Source: Candidatus Methanoperedens sp. (GTDB taxonomy: Archaea > Halobacteriota > Methanosarcinia > Methanosarcinales > Methanoperedenaceae). Taken from it: 23,143 nucleotides of DNA. The stretch is taken from the NCBI GenBank assembly GCA_023249275.1, contig JAHFCV010000014.1, positions 1 to 23,143 on the forward strand. The letters are read 5' to 3'. This document shows positions 7,294-14,965 of this stretch, in pieces. Within the stretch, counting starts at the first letter, position 1, and each line of letters opens with the position of its first letter. A program made the translations under genes and the position numbers. The notes below the pieces were generated by a model. It worked only from the letters and a program-made list of their open reading frames with translations, did not search any database and was not told the DNA's origin.

Positions 7294-9576
7294 CTACATC
7301 ATTAACATCTTGAGAACCTTGTCAGGGCTTACCTGATAATCATGAATAATAGTCGAAATCGCACTGAAATCAGTTATTTTGTTATCCACCATAAACTCGA
7401 GTATTTTTTGCCGGTTCGACAATTCTTTTTTCAAGTCCGAAACACTCCAGCCGCGTCTTATCATTATCTCATTCATGGCTTTTGATTCCCCCACCCTGTG
7501 GAATTTATCGGTCAAAGCATCCCATGCAAATATATCATTAGTCCTTATGTTTCTCGTGGCAGGGTCTATATCTGTAATCTCAACCAGTTTCATATTGCGC
7601 CGTGCTCTTTTTCCTTTCACGTATGTTTGCGCCTGAATGCTCATTATATTGAGCGCCTGAATCATCGACCTGGGCACGCTGATGGGGGGATTCTCAAGCC
7701 TGTGAATGGCGCTTGATACCGAATCTGCATGCATGGTAGAGAAGGTGGTATGACCCGTGCTCATCGCCTGGAAGAGCGTGAGGGCTTCTTTGCCCCTGAC
7801 CTCGCCAACCAGAAGGTACTCAGGTCTTTGCCGAAGCGCCGCCCTTAATAGATCGTACATATCAATACTCCCCCTTCCATCAGCAGTAAAAGAGTCCCTG
7901 GTTACTCCGGGAATCCAGTTGGGATGCGGCAGTTTCAATTCCCTGGTATCCTCAAGCGTGATTATTTTTGCCTGCCATGGAATAAATAGTGACACCGCAT
8001 TAAGGGAAGATGTCTTACCAGACGCTGTGCCTCCTGCAAAAATCAAGCTCTTGTTGTTTTCAATACACAACCATAGATATGCCATTTCTTCACCAGAGAA
8101 AGTACTCCAGTTAATCAGGTCAACAGGCGTTATCGGGACTTCACTGAATTTTCGTATGGTAAACGTTGCACCGTGTGTTGTTACCTCTTTACCGAGTGTC
8201 ATCTGGATACGCGAGCCGTCAGGCATGGTGGCGTCAACCATCGGTTCAGCTACCGAGACATGCTTACCACAGCGCTGCGCAAGCCTTATAACATACGAAT
8301 CCAGCTCATTTTCTGAAAAATATATATTTGTGGCTAAATTGGTATATTTCTTATGGTATAAATATATCGGAATATCATAGCCATTGGAAGAAATATCTTC
8401 AATCCTATTGTCGTGCATAAGCGGGTCTATCTTACCGAATTTGATGAAATCTCTCTTTGTATAGTACAAAATTTTTTCAAGAGTCAGCGGGCTTATATCA
8501 ATCGCATAATCTTTAATCAGTTTTCTGACTTTATCTGTCAGGGTTTTTTCTTTACTTTCTTCGCTCTTTATATCTTCAAAAAGAAGAACATCTTTGAGCC
8601 TGTCTTTGATTTCTTTCAGTAATAAATCCTCGAAATCTGAAAGTTTTGGCTCAGCCACATAATACAGATGTGAATTTTTTTCAGGATGGAAAAGTATCAC
8701 CACAAGGGCGTAGGGTTCGTTTACCCAGTATCGCTCGAGTTCATTATACCCCGGCACGCCTTCAAAAGTGACAAGGGGGCCATGCAACGCCTCGTCATAT
8801 CCTGATACTTCCTCTGCTTCTTTTGTGAAATACGTTTTTAATTTCCCAAATAAGGTCTCTGGTGTTTTTTCCCTGGATTCAACTTCTTTAAGCTTCTTAA
8901 TGCCGGTTTCTACATCAGACAGTAATTTTTGTTCAAGCTTCTCGAATTTAGCCTGTTTTTCAGGAGTCATCTGCTCTTTTATGAGTTCGCGTGTAGTATC
9001 CGAATCAATGCGCTGAATCAAACCCTCTGCTCCCCCAAAAGTTATCTCGGTTTTATCCTCTTTTCTTTTTTTTCTCTTTTTTCCTGCGGTCTCATCTTTT
9101 TTTGGAAGCTTCTCAGCATCGTCAAATCCAGCCAAGCCTTTCTCAATTTCAACTTTATCAATAGGCTCTTCTCTTAGAGATTCCATCGGCTCTTCATCTT
9201 CTAGTTTTTCCACACCCTTTTCTGGATGAATAAACCCCTCTTTGCTTTCTTCTTTAACTGATTTTAAACTCCTTTTTGCAGTTTTTAATTCCTCGGAAAT
9301 ATCTTCCAGGTTTTTCTGCCCTTCTTTAGCTTCTTTTAAAACAGTTTCAAGTTCCTTATAAGAAGGAGAAGCCCAATTTAAAGACGAAAGCTCTTTCTCA
9401 TAGGCAATTATCTCTTTTGCCTGTTTAACAAGCTTGACCAGATTCTTTTTAAAAATCCCTATTTCAAGAGAGGGGTTTTCCGCAGCTATACTGCCCACAA
9501 ATTTATCAATATCCTGCTCATCCGGACTTGCAAATTCAGCTAGGAATCCACGCACTTTTTCGCGTATTTCGTCCAT
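7294..9576 (-). CDS. Type II/IV secretion system ATPase (TadA/FlaI-like) with long charged N-terminal extension
   Basis: The hexameric ATPase that powers pilus-type assembly through the adjacent T2SSF protein. It has 760 residues. Seen: Walker A GGTASGKT at 515-522, Asp box LEDTRE near 541-546, Walker B LLVGEVRG at 588-595, and His box TGHTTFSTMHAD at 607-618; the N-terminal half of the ATPase fold starts near 270. Residues 1-250 are unusual: a short helical domain, then Lys/Glu-rich coiled or disordered sequence including KKRKKRKEDK near 166-175. Typical archaeal homologues have about 500-550 residues. A TATA-like box at 9613-9622 lies 37 bases before the ATG, with no Shine-Dalgarno sequence, so the message probably has a very short leader. 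It may be transcribed separately from the upstream MinD gene. Confidence 0.95.
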   Translation of the reverse strand: MDEIREKVRGFLAEFASPDEQDIDKFVGSIAAENPSLEIGIFKKNLVKLVKQAKEIIAYEKELSSLNWASPSYKELETVLKEAKEGQKNLEDISEELKTAKRSLKSVKEESKEGFIHPEKGVEKLEDEEPMESLREEPIDKVEIEKGLAGFDDAEKLPKKDETAGKKRKKRKEDKTEITFGGAEGLIQRIDSDTTRELIKEQMTPEKQAKFEKLEQKLLSDVETGIKKLKEVESREKTPETLFGKLKTYFTKEAEEVSGYDEALHGPLVTFEGVPGYNELERYWVNEPYALVVILFHPEKNSHLYYVAEPKLSDFEDLLLKEIKDRLKDVLLFEDIKSEESKEKTLTDKVRKLIKDYAIDISPLTLEKILYYTKRDFIKFGKIDPLMHDNRIEDISSNGYDIPIYLYHKKYTNLATNIYFSENELDSYVIRLAQRCGKHVSVAEPMVDATMPDGSRIQMTLGKEVTTHGATFTIRKFSEVPITPVDLINWSTFSGEEMAYLWLCIENNKSLIFAGGTASGKTSSLNAVSLFIPWQAKIITLEDTRELKLPHPNWIPGVTRDSFTADGRGSIDMYDLLRAALRQRPEYLLVGEVRGKEALTLFQAMSTGHTTFSTMHADSVSSAIHRLENPPISVPRSMIQALNIMSIQAQTYVKGKRARRNMKLVEITDIDPATRNIRTNDIFAWDALTDKFHRVGESKAMNEIMIRRGWSVSDLKKELSNRQKILEFMVDNKITDFSAISTIIHDYQVSPDKVLKMLMM

Positions 9577-9612
9577 ATTATCATTATTATATCTTTATCT
9601 TCATGAAGTCTT

Positions 9613-9622
9613 CTATATAATT
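9613..9622 (-). promoter_or_regulatory. TATA box of the secretion ATPase gene
   Basis: The minus strand reads ATTATATAGA in the 66-base gap after the MinD gene. The expected transcription start near 9592 leaves a leader of about 16 bases without a Shine-Dalgarno sequence. This suggests that the ATPase and membrane gene can be expressed apart from the MinD-like gene. Confidence 0.45.
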
Positions 9623-9642
9623 GGCGGTTTATCATGTCTATT

Positions 9643-10431
9643 CTATTTACGCTTGAAAATTTTCCCGGTAAGGCGGGCAAGAAAACGTCCTTTAGCAGCC
9701 TTTACGTCATCCTCTATAAATTTCTCACCTGCTATCTTTGCTGCAAGCCTTCTAAAGGCAATCGAAGCCGGAGATACGGGGTTCTTTATAACAACCGGTG
9801 TCTTGAATGCTGCAGAACGTCTTACGTTTGCATCTTCGGGTATCATTTCAATGACCTGTGCCCCCAGGAGTTCCTGGACTTTATTGCGGTTTATCTCGGT
9901 TTTTTCAAGTTCTGTGCGGTTCATGATTACGCCTTCGACCTGTTTACCCAGCAGTTCAGTCAATGTTTTTGTTTTTAAAGCATCTGTCAAAGAAGAAAGT
10001 TCAGGATTGACCACAAGAAGAACTTTGTCTGCAATAGCAAGCGGGATTACGCCATCCCTGCTTATGCCTGCTGGAACATCTATTAATATATAGTCCATGC
10101 CGTCTGAAATAATGGGTACAATCTGTTTTAATTTATCAGGATTGCACTTCTGGAACCCCTTTAAAGATAAGCCGCATGGTACAACCTTTAAACCTGAAGG
10201 CCCATTATAAATGGCATCTTTTATTTCAGCCTCCCCGCTTAATACTTCGTGCAGCGTTACCTTGCTTTTTTCAAGCCCGAGCAAAAGCCCAAGATTTGCC
10301 ATACCAAGATCGGCATCGATAATGAGTGTTTTTTTCCCAAGCATTGCCAGCGATGTGCCGAGGTTTAATGTTGTTGTTGTTTTACCTGTTCCGCCTTTTC
10401 CTGAGGCGATGGCATATACCCGAGCTGTCAT
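9643..10431 (-). CDS. minD: MinD/ParA-family ATPase
   Basis: A 262-residue deviant-Walker ATPase of the type that positions proteins or complexes at membranes. Seen: GKGGTGKTT at 11-19 with the signature first Lys, switch I DADLGMANLG at 39-48, switch II IDVPAG near 118-123, and a basic C-terminus (ARLTGKIFKRK) that could form the membrane-targeting amphipathic helix of MinD proteins. GAAGGA lies seven bases before the ATG. It precedes the secretion ATPase and membrane protein on the same strand. In archaea, MinD homologues (MinD2/MinD4) are known to influence the placement of archaella, pili and chemosensory arrays, so placing the pilus machinery is the likely job here. The partner is inferred from position only. 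Confidence 0.92.
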   Translation of the reverse strand: MTARVYAIASGKGGTGKTTTTLNLGTSLAMLGKKTLIIDADLGMANLGLLLGLEKSKVTLHEVLSGEAEIKDAIYNGPSGLKVVPCGLSLKGFQKCNPDKLKQIVPIISDGMDYILIDVPAGISRDGVIPLAIADKVLLVVNPELSSLTDALKTKTLTELLGKQVEGVIMNRTELEKTEINRNKVQELLGAQVIEMIPEDANVRRSAAFKTPVVIKNPVSPASIAFRRLAAKIAGEKFIEDDVKAAKGRFLARLTGKIFKRK

Positions 10432-10557
10432 GTTAATTCCTTCGACTGAACTGAATAATAAAGCATGCGTTTTTTAGTTTTATTTTTTATTCATTATACT
10501 CATTATAGGTTTATAACTTTAATCGATAACAGGCTTTTAAGATGGGACGCAAACCGG

Positions 10558-13500
10558 TCATGTACTTTTCAGTTGCGGCAGGAGTATGTGCATAGCCGTT
10601 CCTTTCCCTTCCTCACTTTCAATCCATATCTCGCCTTTATGAGCATCAACAATGCTCTTACAGATATAGAGCCCAAGACCTACGCCCCCGTATTTCCTGG
10701 TAAGAGATGCGTCAGCCTGGTAAAATCTCTGGAACAGGAAAGGTATCACATTCCTGGGAATTCCAATACCTGTATCAGTAACAGTTATATGCACTTTGCC
10801 CTCTTCTTCCCGTGCTTTGATGGTGATTTTGCCCTCAGGCGGCGTGAATTTTATGGCATTATCTACAAGGTTCAAGAACACTTCAGTCAACCTGTCCCTG
10901 TCTCCCATTACCATAAGGTCTGATGATACATCTTTCACCAGGTTTATGTTCTTTTTCCCAGCCTGAATCTTCATATCTGCCACGGAAGCTGTTATTATTT
11001 CATCGATAGACTGTGGCCTGGGTTTCATCTTAATATCAGGTTTTCCCATCTGCTGCATGCTCAAAAACAAAAGGCTGTCAATCAGCCTTGTGAGCCTCTC
11101 CGTGTTCCTTAGCATGGCTTCAAGGGACTTCTTTTGAATAGGAGACAGTGAGCCGACTTTTTCATCATACATTAACTCGCTATACCCGCGGATTGAGACA
11201 AGCGGAGTCTTTAGCTCATGGGACACGTTTGAAAGAAACTCATCCTTCATCCTATCAAGGGATTTTAGCTCTTCATAAGCGCGCTGCAGTTTTTCATATG
11301 ATGTTTTACCTTCCTGGTATAACCTGGCATTTTCAATTGCTACTCCTATCTGACCACCTATGGATGCCAGTAAATCAATTTCTTCTTTCGTGAATGTCCT
11401 GCGCCTGCGGCTGGCAAGGTTCATTGCTCCCACAACCCTGCCCTTAGCCATAAGGGGCACACCGGCAAGTACAACAATCCCCTCTTTTTCCAAAAAAGGC
11501 AGAAGACTGCGGCTGGGGTAATGTTCTATATCAGTGACCAGGGGCTCTTTATTCTGCGCCGCCACCCCTGCAACCCCCTCTCCAACATTCATTTCAGAAA
11601 CAGCCCTGGAAAAATCCGGAGATACGCCTATAGAAGTTTTCAATTTCAGCTTTTTCCCATCTTCTTCAAGTAAATAAACTCCACCCGCATCCGTAGAAGT
11701 TACCTGGATTGTTTTGGCAAGCGCCTCCCTGAATATCTCATCAAGGTCCAGAGACTGGCTTACCACCCTGTCTATCTCAAAAAGGGTTTCCATTGTCTGG
11801 TCATGGTGAATGAGTTCAGAATACAACCTGGCATTTTCAATCGCCACTCCTATCTGGCTGCCTATAGACAACAGCATATCAATATCTTCTTTAGAGAACG
11901 TCCTACACTTGCGGCTTGATAAGACCATAGCCCCGATGACCTTTCCCTTTGCTGTGAGGGGAATGCCCGCAAGGGAAATTATACCTTCTTTTATCATAAG
12001 GGGGGATAGCTCTGGAGAGGGGTGGTTTTCAATATCCTCCATCACCGGCTTTCCGGATTTAACCGCCTGCCCGGATACTCCCTGCCCGACCTTTAGCTTT
12101 GAGGCAATCACAGCAAACCTGTGGGATACGCCGAGGTAGGTTTTCAGTATCAGGGTTTCCCCGTCTTCCTGCAGTAAATAAATCCATCCTGCATCTGACG
12201 AAGTTACCTGAATGGTTTTGGCAATTGCCTCCCTCAATAACTCATCCAGGTACAGGGAACCGCTTACTACGCGGTCGATTTCAAAAAGCGTTTCTATGGT
12301 CCTGTCATGGTTTTTAAGTTCCGAATACAAATGCGCATTTTCAATGGCGATTGCAGCCTGGTTTGCAATAGTCTGGCAGATATTGATTTCTTCCTCACTG
12401 AATTCTTTGACTTCACCAAGGCTGGACAACTGCATGGTTCCAAGGGTTTTTTCACCAAGAACAATAGGCACTAAAAGGATAGACCTCATGTCCAGCCTTT
12501 CTGCCATCTCTTTCTCTTTGGGAAGAAGTGGTGCTTTATGTGTATCCTGCACCAGTACATATTTTTTTCCAGTACAGGCTTCATTCAATGCAGGAAAATC
12601 TTTAAAATAGAATATTTCTCCCAGTGTGGGTTTTATATGACTCACGGGGCTGTGCTCCGAAGCTACGGTACCGTAGTCCTTTCCCTCTTCTACAAGCACA
12701 ATTGAGCAGTATGAGACATTAACTATTCTTACCGCTTCCCTTACAGCTATTTCCAGAACCTTATTTAAATCAAGACCGCTTGAAATGCTCTGGTTTGTTT
12801 TGATGAGGGCAGCCAGTTCAAGGTTTGTTTTGCTTAAATCCCTCGTCCTTTCCTTTACTTTCTGCTCCATGCCTTCATATACGTCTTTCAGTTTTTTTAC
12901 CATCACGTTGAAAGACTGCGCAAGTTCGCCGATTTCATCGTTGCTCTCCGGCTTTATTTCAACTGTCAGGTAACCTCTGGCTACTTTTTTGGAGGCATTC
13001 GATAGTAAAATCAATGGACTGGCAAGTCTTCTTCCCAGAATATAAGCCATAACCGCAACAGCGGCGAAATAGAACATACCAAGCGCAATTGACCTGTTTT
13101 TAAAATCAGCTACGGGCATCAGCGCTTCGGAAGAATCCATCTTTACCACAAGCCCCCAGCCGCCTGCGGGAATATAATTATACGCTGCAAATACCTCTTT
13201 TCCGCGATAGTCAAGAGCCCTGATTGTACCGTTCTCTCCTTTTACCGCATGAATTGCAGGCAATGCCAGGTTAGAATCCATGGGAAAACGCAGGAGCGGG
13301 GCAGCTTCAGGATTGTGGCGCAACGGATTCAAAAAGAAGACTTCATTTCCTATTCTCTGGACAAGAAGGGATTCGCCTGTTTCCCCCAGACCGGTATAAT
13401 CGCCGGTAACATCGTAAATAAAACGAGGATATACCCAGACAGCGACCACTCCTATTGGCATGCCTGTATTTCTATTTAATACTGGCGATGATATTATATA

Positions 13501-13956
13501 TCCGGTTATGTTGTCATAATAATTCAGGTTCCCGATATACAGGTTTTCCTTGGCTATCTTAAAAAAATCCTCTTTAGCATAGTTTGTACCTGTTAGCCTG
13601 CTTTCAGTGGAAGCGACAACAGTGCCGTTTCGGTCAAGGGCGGAAATCTGGAAAAATTCAGGAATTTCCTTCTTCACTCTTTTGAGATTAGTGTCAAGGT
13701 TGCTGGTGTTTTTAAGTTCTATTTCTTGCATGAAGCCGGATGAGGCAATCTCTCTTACCTGTTCAGTCCTGAAGTTCACCACAGTTAAGATATGAGTTTT
13801 CTTGGCTTCAGCCAGCGAACTTAACTCGTCGAATACATTTTTCTCAAGGGCATCTTTTTCTGCTGAATAATTCAGGTAGCTTATTACAGCATAAGGCAAG
13901 AGCGATATTATTATAAGAGCTATTACTAACTTATGGGTGATACTTAAATTCTTCAC
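10558..13956 (-). CDS. Sensor histidine kinase: Cache, HAMP, three GAF domains, HisKA, HATPase
   Basis: A 1132-residue membrane sensor kinase. Seen in order: TM1 at 9-28; an extracytoplasmic Cache-type domain at about 33-285; TM2 at about 289-307; HAMP at 308-360 with a following helix; GAF1 about 395-540; GAF2 about 561-708; GAF3 about 728-876; and HisKA with VSHELKTP, phospho-acceptor His913. The HATPase has N box NLVDNAIKF, G1 DTGIGIP and G2 GVGLGLYICKSI. GAF2 and GAF3 are close tandem duplicates with a 168-residue period. The start is GTG (13954-13956), overlapping the TGA of the receiver gene in GTGA. There is no attached receiver. The obvious partner is the receiver protein encoded immediately upstream. 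The ligand is unknown; Cache suggests a small extracellular metabolite, GAF a cytoplasmic or cofactor signal. Confidence 0.95.
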   Translation of the reverse strand: MKNLSITHKLVIALIIISLLPYAVISYLNYSAEKDALEKNVFDELSSLAEAKKTHILTVVNFRTEQVREIASSGFMQEIELKNTSNLDTNLKRVKKEIPEFFQISALDRNGTVVASTESRLTGTNYAKEDFFKIAKENLYIGNLNYYDNITGYIISSPVLNRNTGMPIGVVAVWVYPRFIYDVTGDYTGLGETGESLLVQRIGNEVFFLNPLRHNPEAAPLLRFPMDSNLALPAIHAVKGENGTIRALDYRGKEVFAAYNYIPAGGWGLVVKMDSSEALMPVADFKNRSIALGMFYFAAVAVMAYILGRRLASPLILLSNASKKVARGYLTVEIKPESNDEIGELAQSFNVMVKKLKDVYEGMEQKVKERTRDLSKTNLELAALIKTNQSISSGLDLNKVLEIAVREAVRIVNVSYCSIVLVEEGKDYGTVASEHSPVSHIKPTLGEIFYFKDFPALNEACTGKKYVLVQDTHKAPLLPKEKEMAERLDMRSILLVPIVLGEKTLGTMQLSSLGEVKEFSEEEINICQTIANQAAIAIENAHLYSELKNHDRTIETLFEIDRVVSGSLYLDELLREAIAKTIQVTSSDAGWIYLLQEDGETLILKTYLGVSHRFAVIASKLKVGQGVSGQAVKSGKPVMEDIENHPSPELSPLMIKEGIISLAGIPLTAKGKVIGAMVLSSRKCRTFSKEDIDMLLSIGSQIGVAIENARLYSELIHHDQTMETLFEIDRVVSQSLDLDEIFREALAKTIQVTSTDAGGVYLLEEDGKKLKLKTSIGVSPDFSRAVSEMNVGEGVAGVAAQNKEPLVTDIEHYPSRSLLPFLEKEGIVVLAGVPLMAKGRVVGAMNLASRRRRTFTKEEIDLLASIGGQIGVAIENARLYQEGKTSYEKLQRAYEELKSLDRMKDEFLSNVSHELKTPLVSIRGYSELMYDEKVGSLSPIQKKSLEAMLRNTERLTRLIDSLLFLSMQQMGKPDIKMKPRPQSIDEIITASVADMKIQAGKKNINLVKDVSSDLMVMGDRDRLTEVFLNLVDNAIKFTPPEGKITIKAREEEGKVHITVTDTGIGIPRNVIPFLFQRFYQADASLTRKYGGVGLGLYICKSIVDAHKGEIWIESEEGKGTAMHILLPQLKST
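11321..12332 (-). repeat. Tandem duplication encoding GAF2 and GAF3 of the kinase
   Basis: Two consecutive units of about 504 bases encode near-parallel sequences, for example TLFEIDRVVSGSLYLDELLR against TLFEIDRVVSQSLDLDEIFR, and IGVAIENARLYSEL against IGVAIENARLYQEG. The boundaries given are approximate, taken from the protein alignment. Confidence 0.7.
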
Positions 13957-14315
13957 GACTCTACCATCTTTTTGACCCTTTCAACAAGGTCTTTTCTCCC
14001 AAAAGGTTTGGTGATATAGTCATCTGCTTTCAGTACATGGAGCCCGAGCATTTTATCGATATCCTGGTTTCTTATTGTAAGCATGGCTACAGGCAGTTCC
14101 TTGTATTTTTCCCTGATTATCTTGAATACCTCCCACCCATCCATTGCAGGCATCATAATGTCCAGTAATATCGCATCAGGTTTTTCTTTTTCAAGCTTTT
14201 CAAGGCACTCCCTGCCGCTATATGCAGGTATAACCTCAAATCCCTCTGTCTCAAGAACCAATTTTACTAAATCCACCGTGTCCGGCTCGTCATCCACTAC
14301 CATTATTTTTTTCAT
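13953..14315 (-). CDS. Stand-alone response-regulator receiver (CheY-like)
   Basis: A 120-residue receiver domain with no output domain. Seen: acidic pair DD at 8-9, phospho-acceptor Asp52 in LLDIMMPAMDG, Thr80 and Lys103 of the KPF motif, all as in active receivers. GGTGAT lies five bases before the ATG. Its TGA overlaps the GTG start of the Cache-GAF kinase, so the two are translationally coupled and almost certainly a cognate pair. With no DNA-binding domain, the phosphorylated form must act on a protein, plausibly the KaiC-like ATPase or the membrane proteins of the same operon. Archaea often carry such single-domain regulators. Confidence 0.95.
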   Translation of the reverse strand: MKKIMVVDDEPDTVDLVKLVLETEGFEVIPAYSGRECLEKLEKEKPDAILLDIMMPAMDGWEVFKIIREKYKELPVAMLTIRNQDIDKMLGLHVLKADDYITKPFGRKDLVERVKKMVES

Positions 14316-14349
14316 TTAAATCACCGTAATATCATAAGTTGCAATCATC

Positions 14350-14679
14350 TCACTTAAAAAATTCATCTTTTAACCACCACCAATATTTAAATGATACAAG
14401 AATTGCGATAACGTTTCCTGTCAAAAGCAGGGAAATATACAGTCCCTGAATATCAATTAAAGATTCTAATGAATGCGGCATCTGGTAATTTTGATGTAAA
14501 TACATATGAACCGGAATAGTTAACAGGACAGCAATGCACGCCACATAATACCACAGATAATACGGTGGGTGTCGAAATCCCTCTCCCATTCGCGCACTGA
14601 GTTTTGCAAGAACAACATAAAACACAACGATACCTGTCACGCCGATGGACTGCAATATAAACTCCAGTTCCAGTATCAT
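14350..14679 (-). CDS. Small three-helix membrane protein of unknown function
   Basis: From the chosen ATG the protein has 109 residues with three hydrophobic helices (roughly 8-24, 41-57 and 80-98) separated by charged or His-rich loops (HPPYYLWYY, HMYLHQNYQM). I do not recognise a family. The ATG at 14679 overlaps the TGA of the preceding gene as ATGA, with GGAGG nine bases upstream; a GTG six bases earlier is the alternative. It lies in an unbroken operon with the KaiC-like gene upstream and the receiver and kinase genes 34 bases downstream, which suggests a membrane partner in that signalling route. Confidence 0.8.
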   Translation of the reverse strand: MILELEFILQSIGVTGIVVFYVVLAKLSARMGEGFRHPPYYLWYYVACIAVLLTIPVHMYLHQNYQMPHSLESLIDIQGLYISLLLTGNVIAILVSFKYWWWLKDEFFK

Positions 14680-14963
14680 CTCCACAGCCCTCCTGTCATT
14701 ACAGTGTAAAGCCTGAGACTTGCCGCAGCAAGTAGAATGCCGCCTGCCGCCAGGAACGCGCTGCTGCTATCGCTGAAAATATTATCGGAAAAAAAGAAAA
14801 AAGGGATGAGGAGTAAAATTCCTGATTCGATGAATAGATAATAATATGCTCGCTTTTTAAAGGTCTTTTCATAAAAAATAGCGATGCCGACAGGTAAAAT
14901 CATGAGCAGAAGATACGAAAACCCTAAAACCAGAATTAAAACCAAAAAAATCAGGTTGTTCAT
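14676..14963 (-). CDS. Small membrane protein of unknown function
   Basis: A protein of about 95 residues with three hydrophobic segments (about 4-25, 43-56 and 66-83) and a basic loop FYEKTFKKRAYYY after the first. No family is recognised. The ATG at 14963 is preferred over the TTG at 14969, which would overlap the KaiC stop; either way it is coupled to the KaiC-like gene. Together with the next small membrane gene it forms a pair between the ATPase and the two-component genes, and the two could form one membrane complex. Their similar size and three-helix layout hint at a shared role, but I see no convincing sequence similarity. Confidence 0.8.
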   Translation of the reverse strand: MNNLIFLVLILVLGFSYLLLMILPVGIAIFYEKTFKKRAYYYLFIESGILLLIPFFFFSDNIFSDSSSAFLAAGGILLAAASLRLYTVMTGGLWR

Positions 14964-14965
14964 TA

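Noticed and set aside
7757..8380. 207-codon plus-strand frame within the secretion ATPase
   Set aside because: It lies opposite the Walker A/B region of the real gene and has low-complexity composition.
9434..10093. 219-codon plus-strand frame over the MinD and ATPase genes
   Set aside because: Antisense shadow of two clear genes; Ser/Phe-rich with no recognisable motif.
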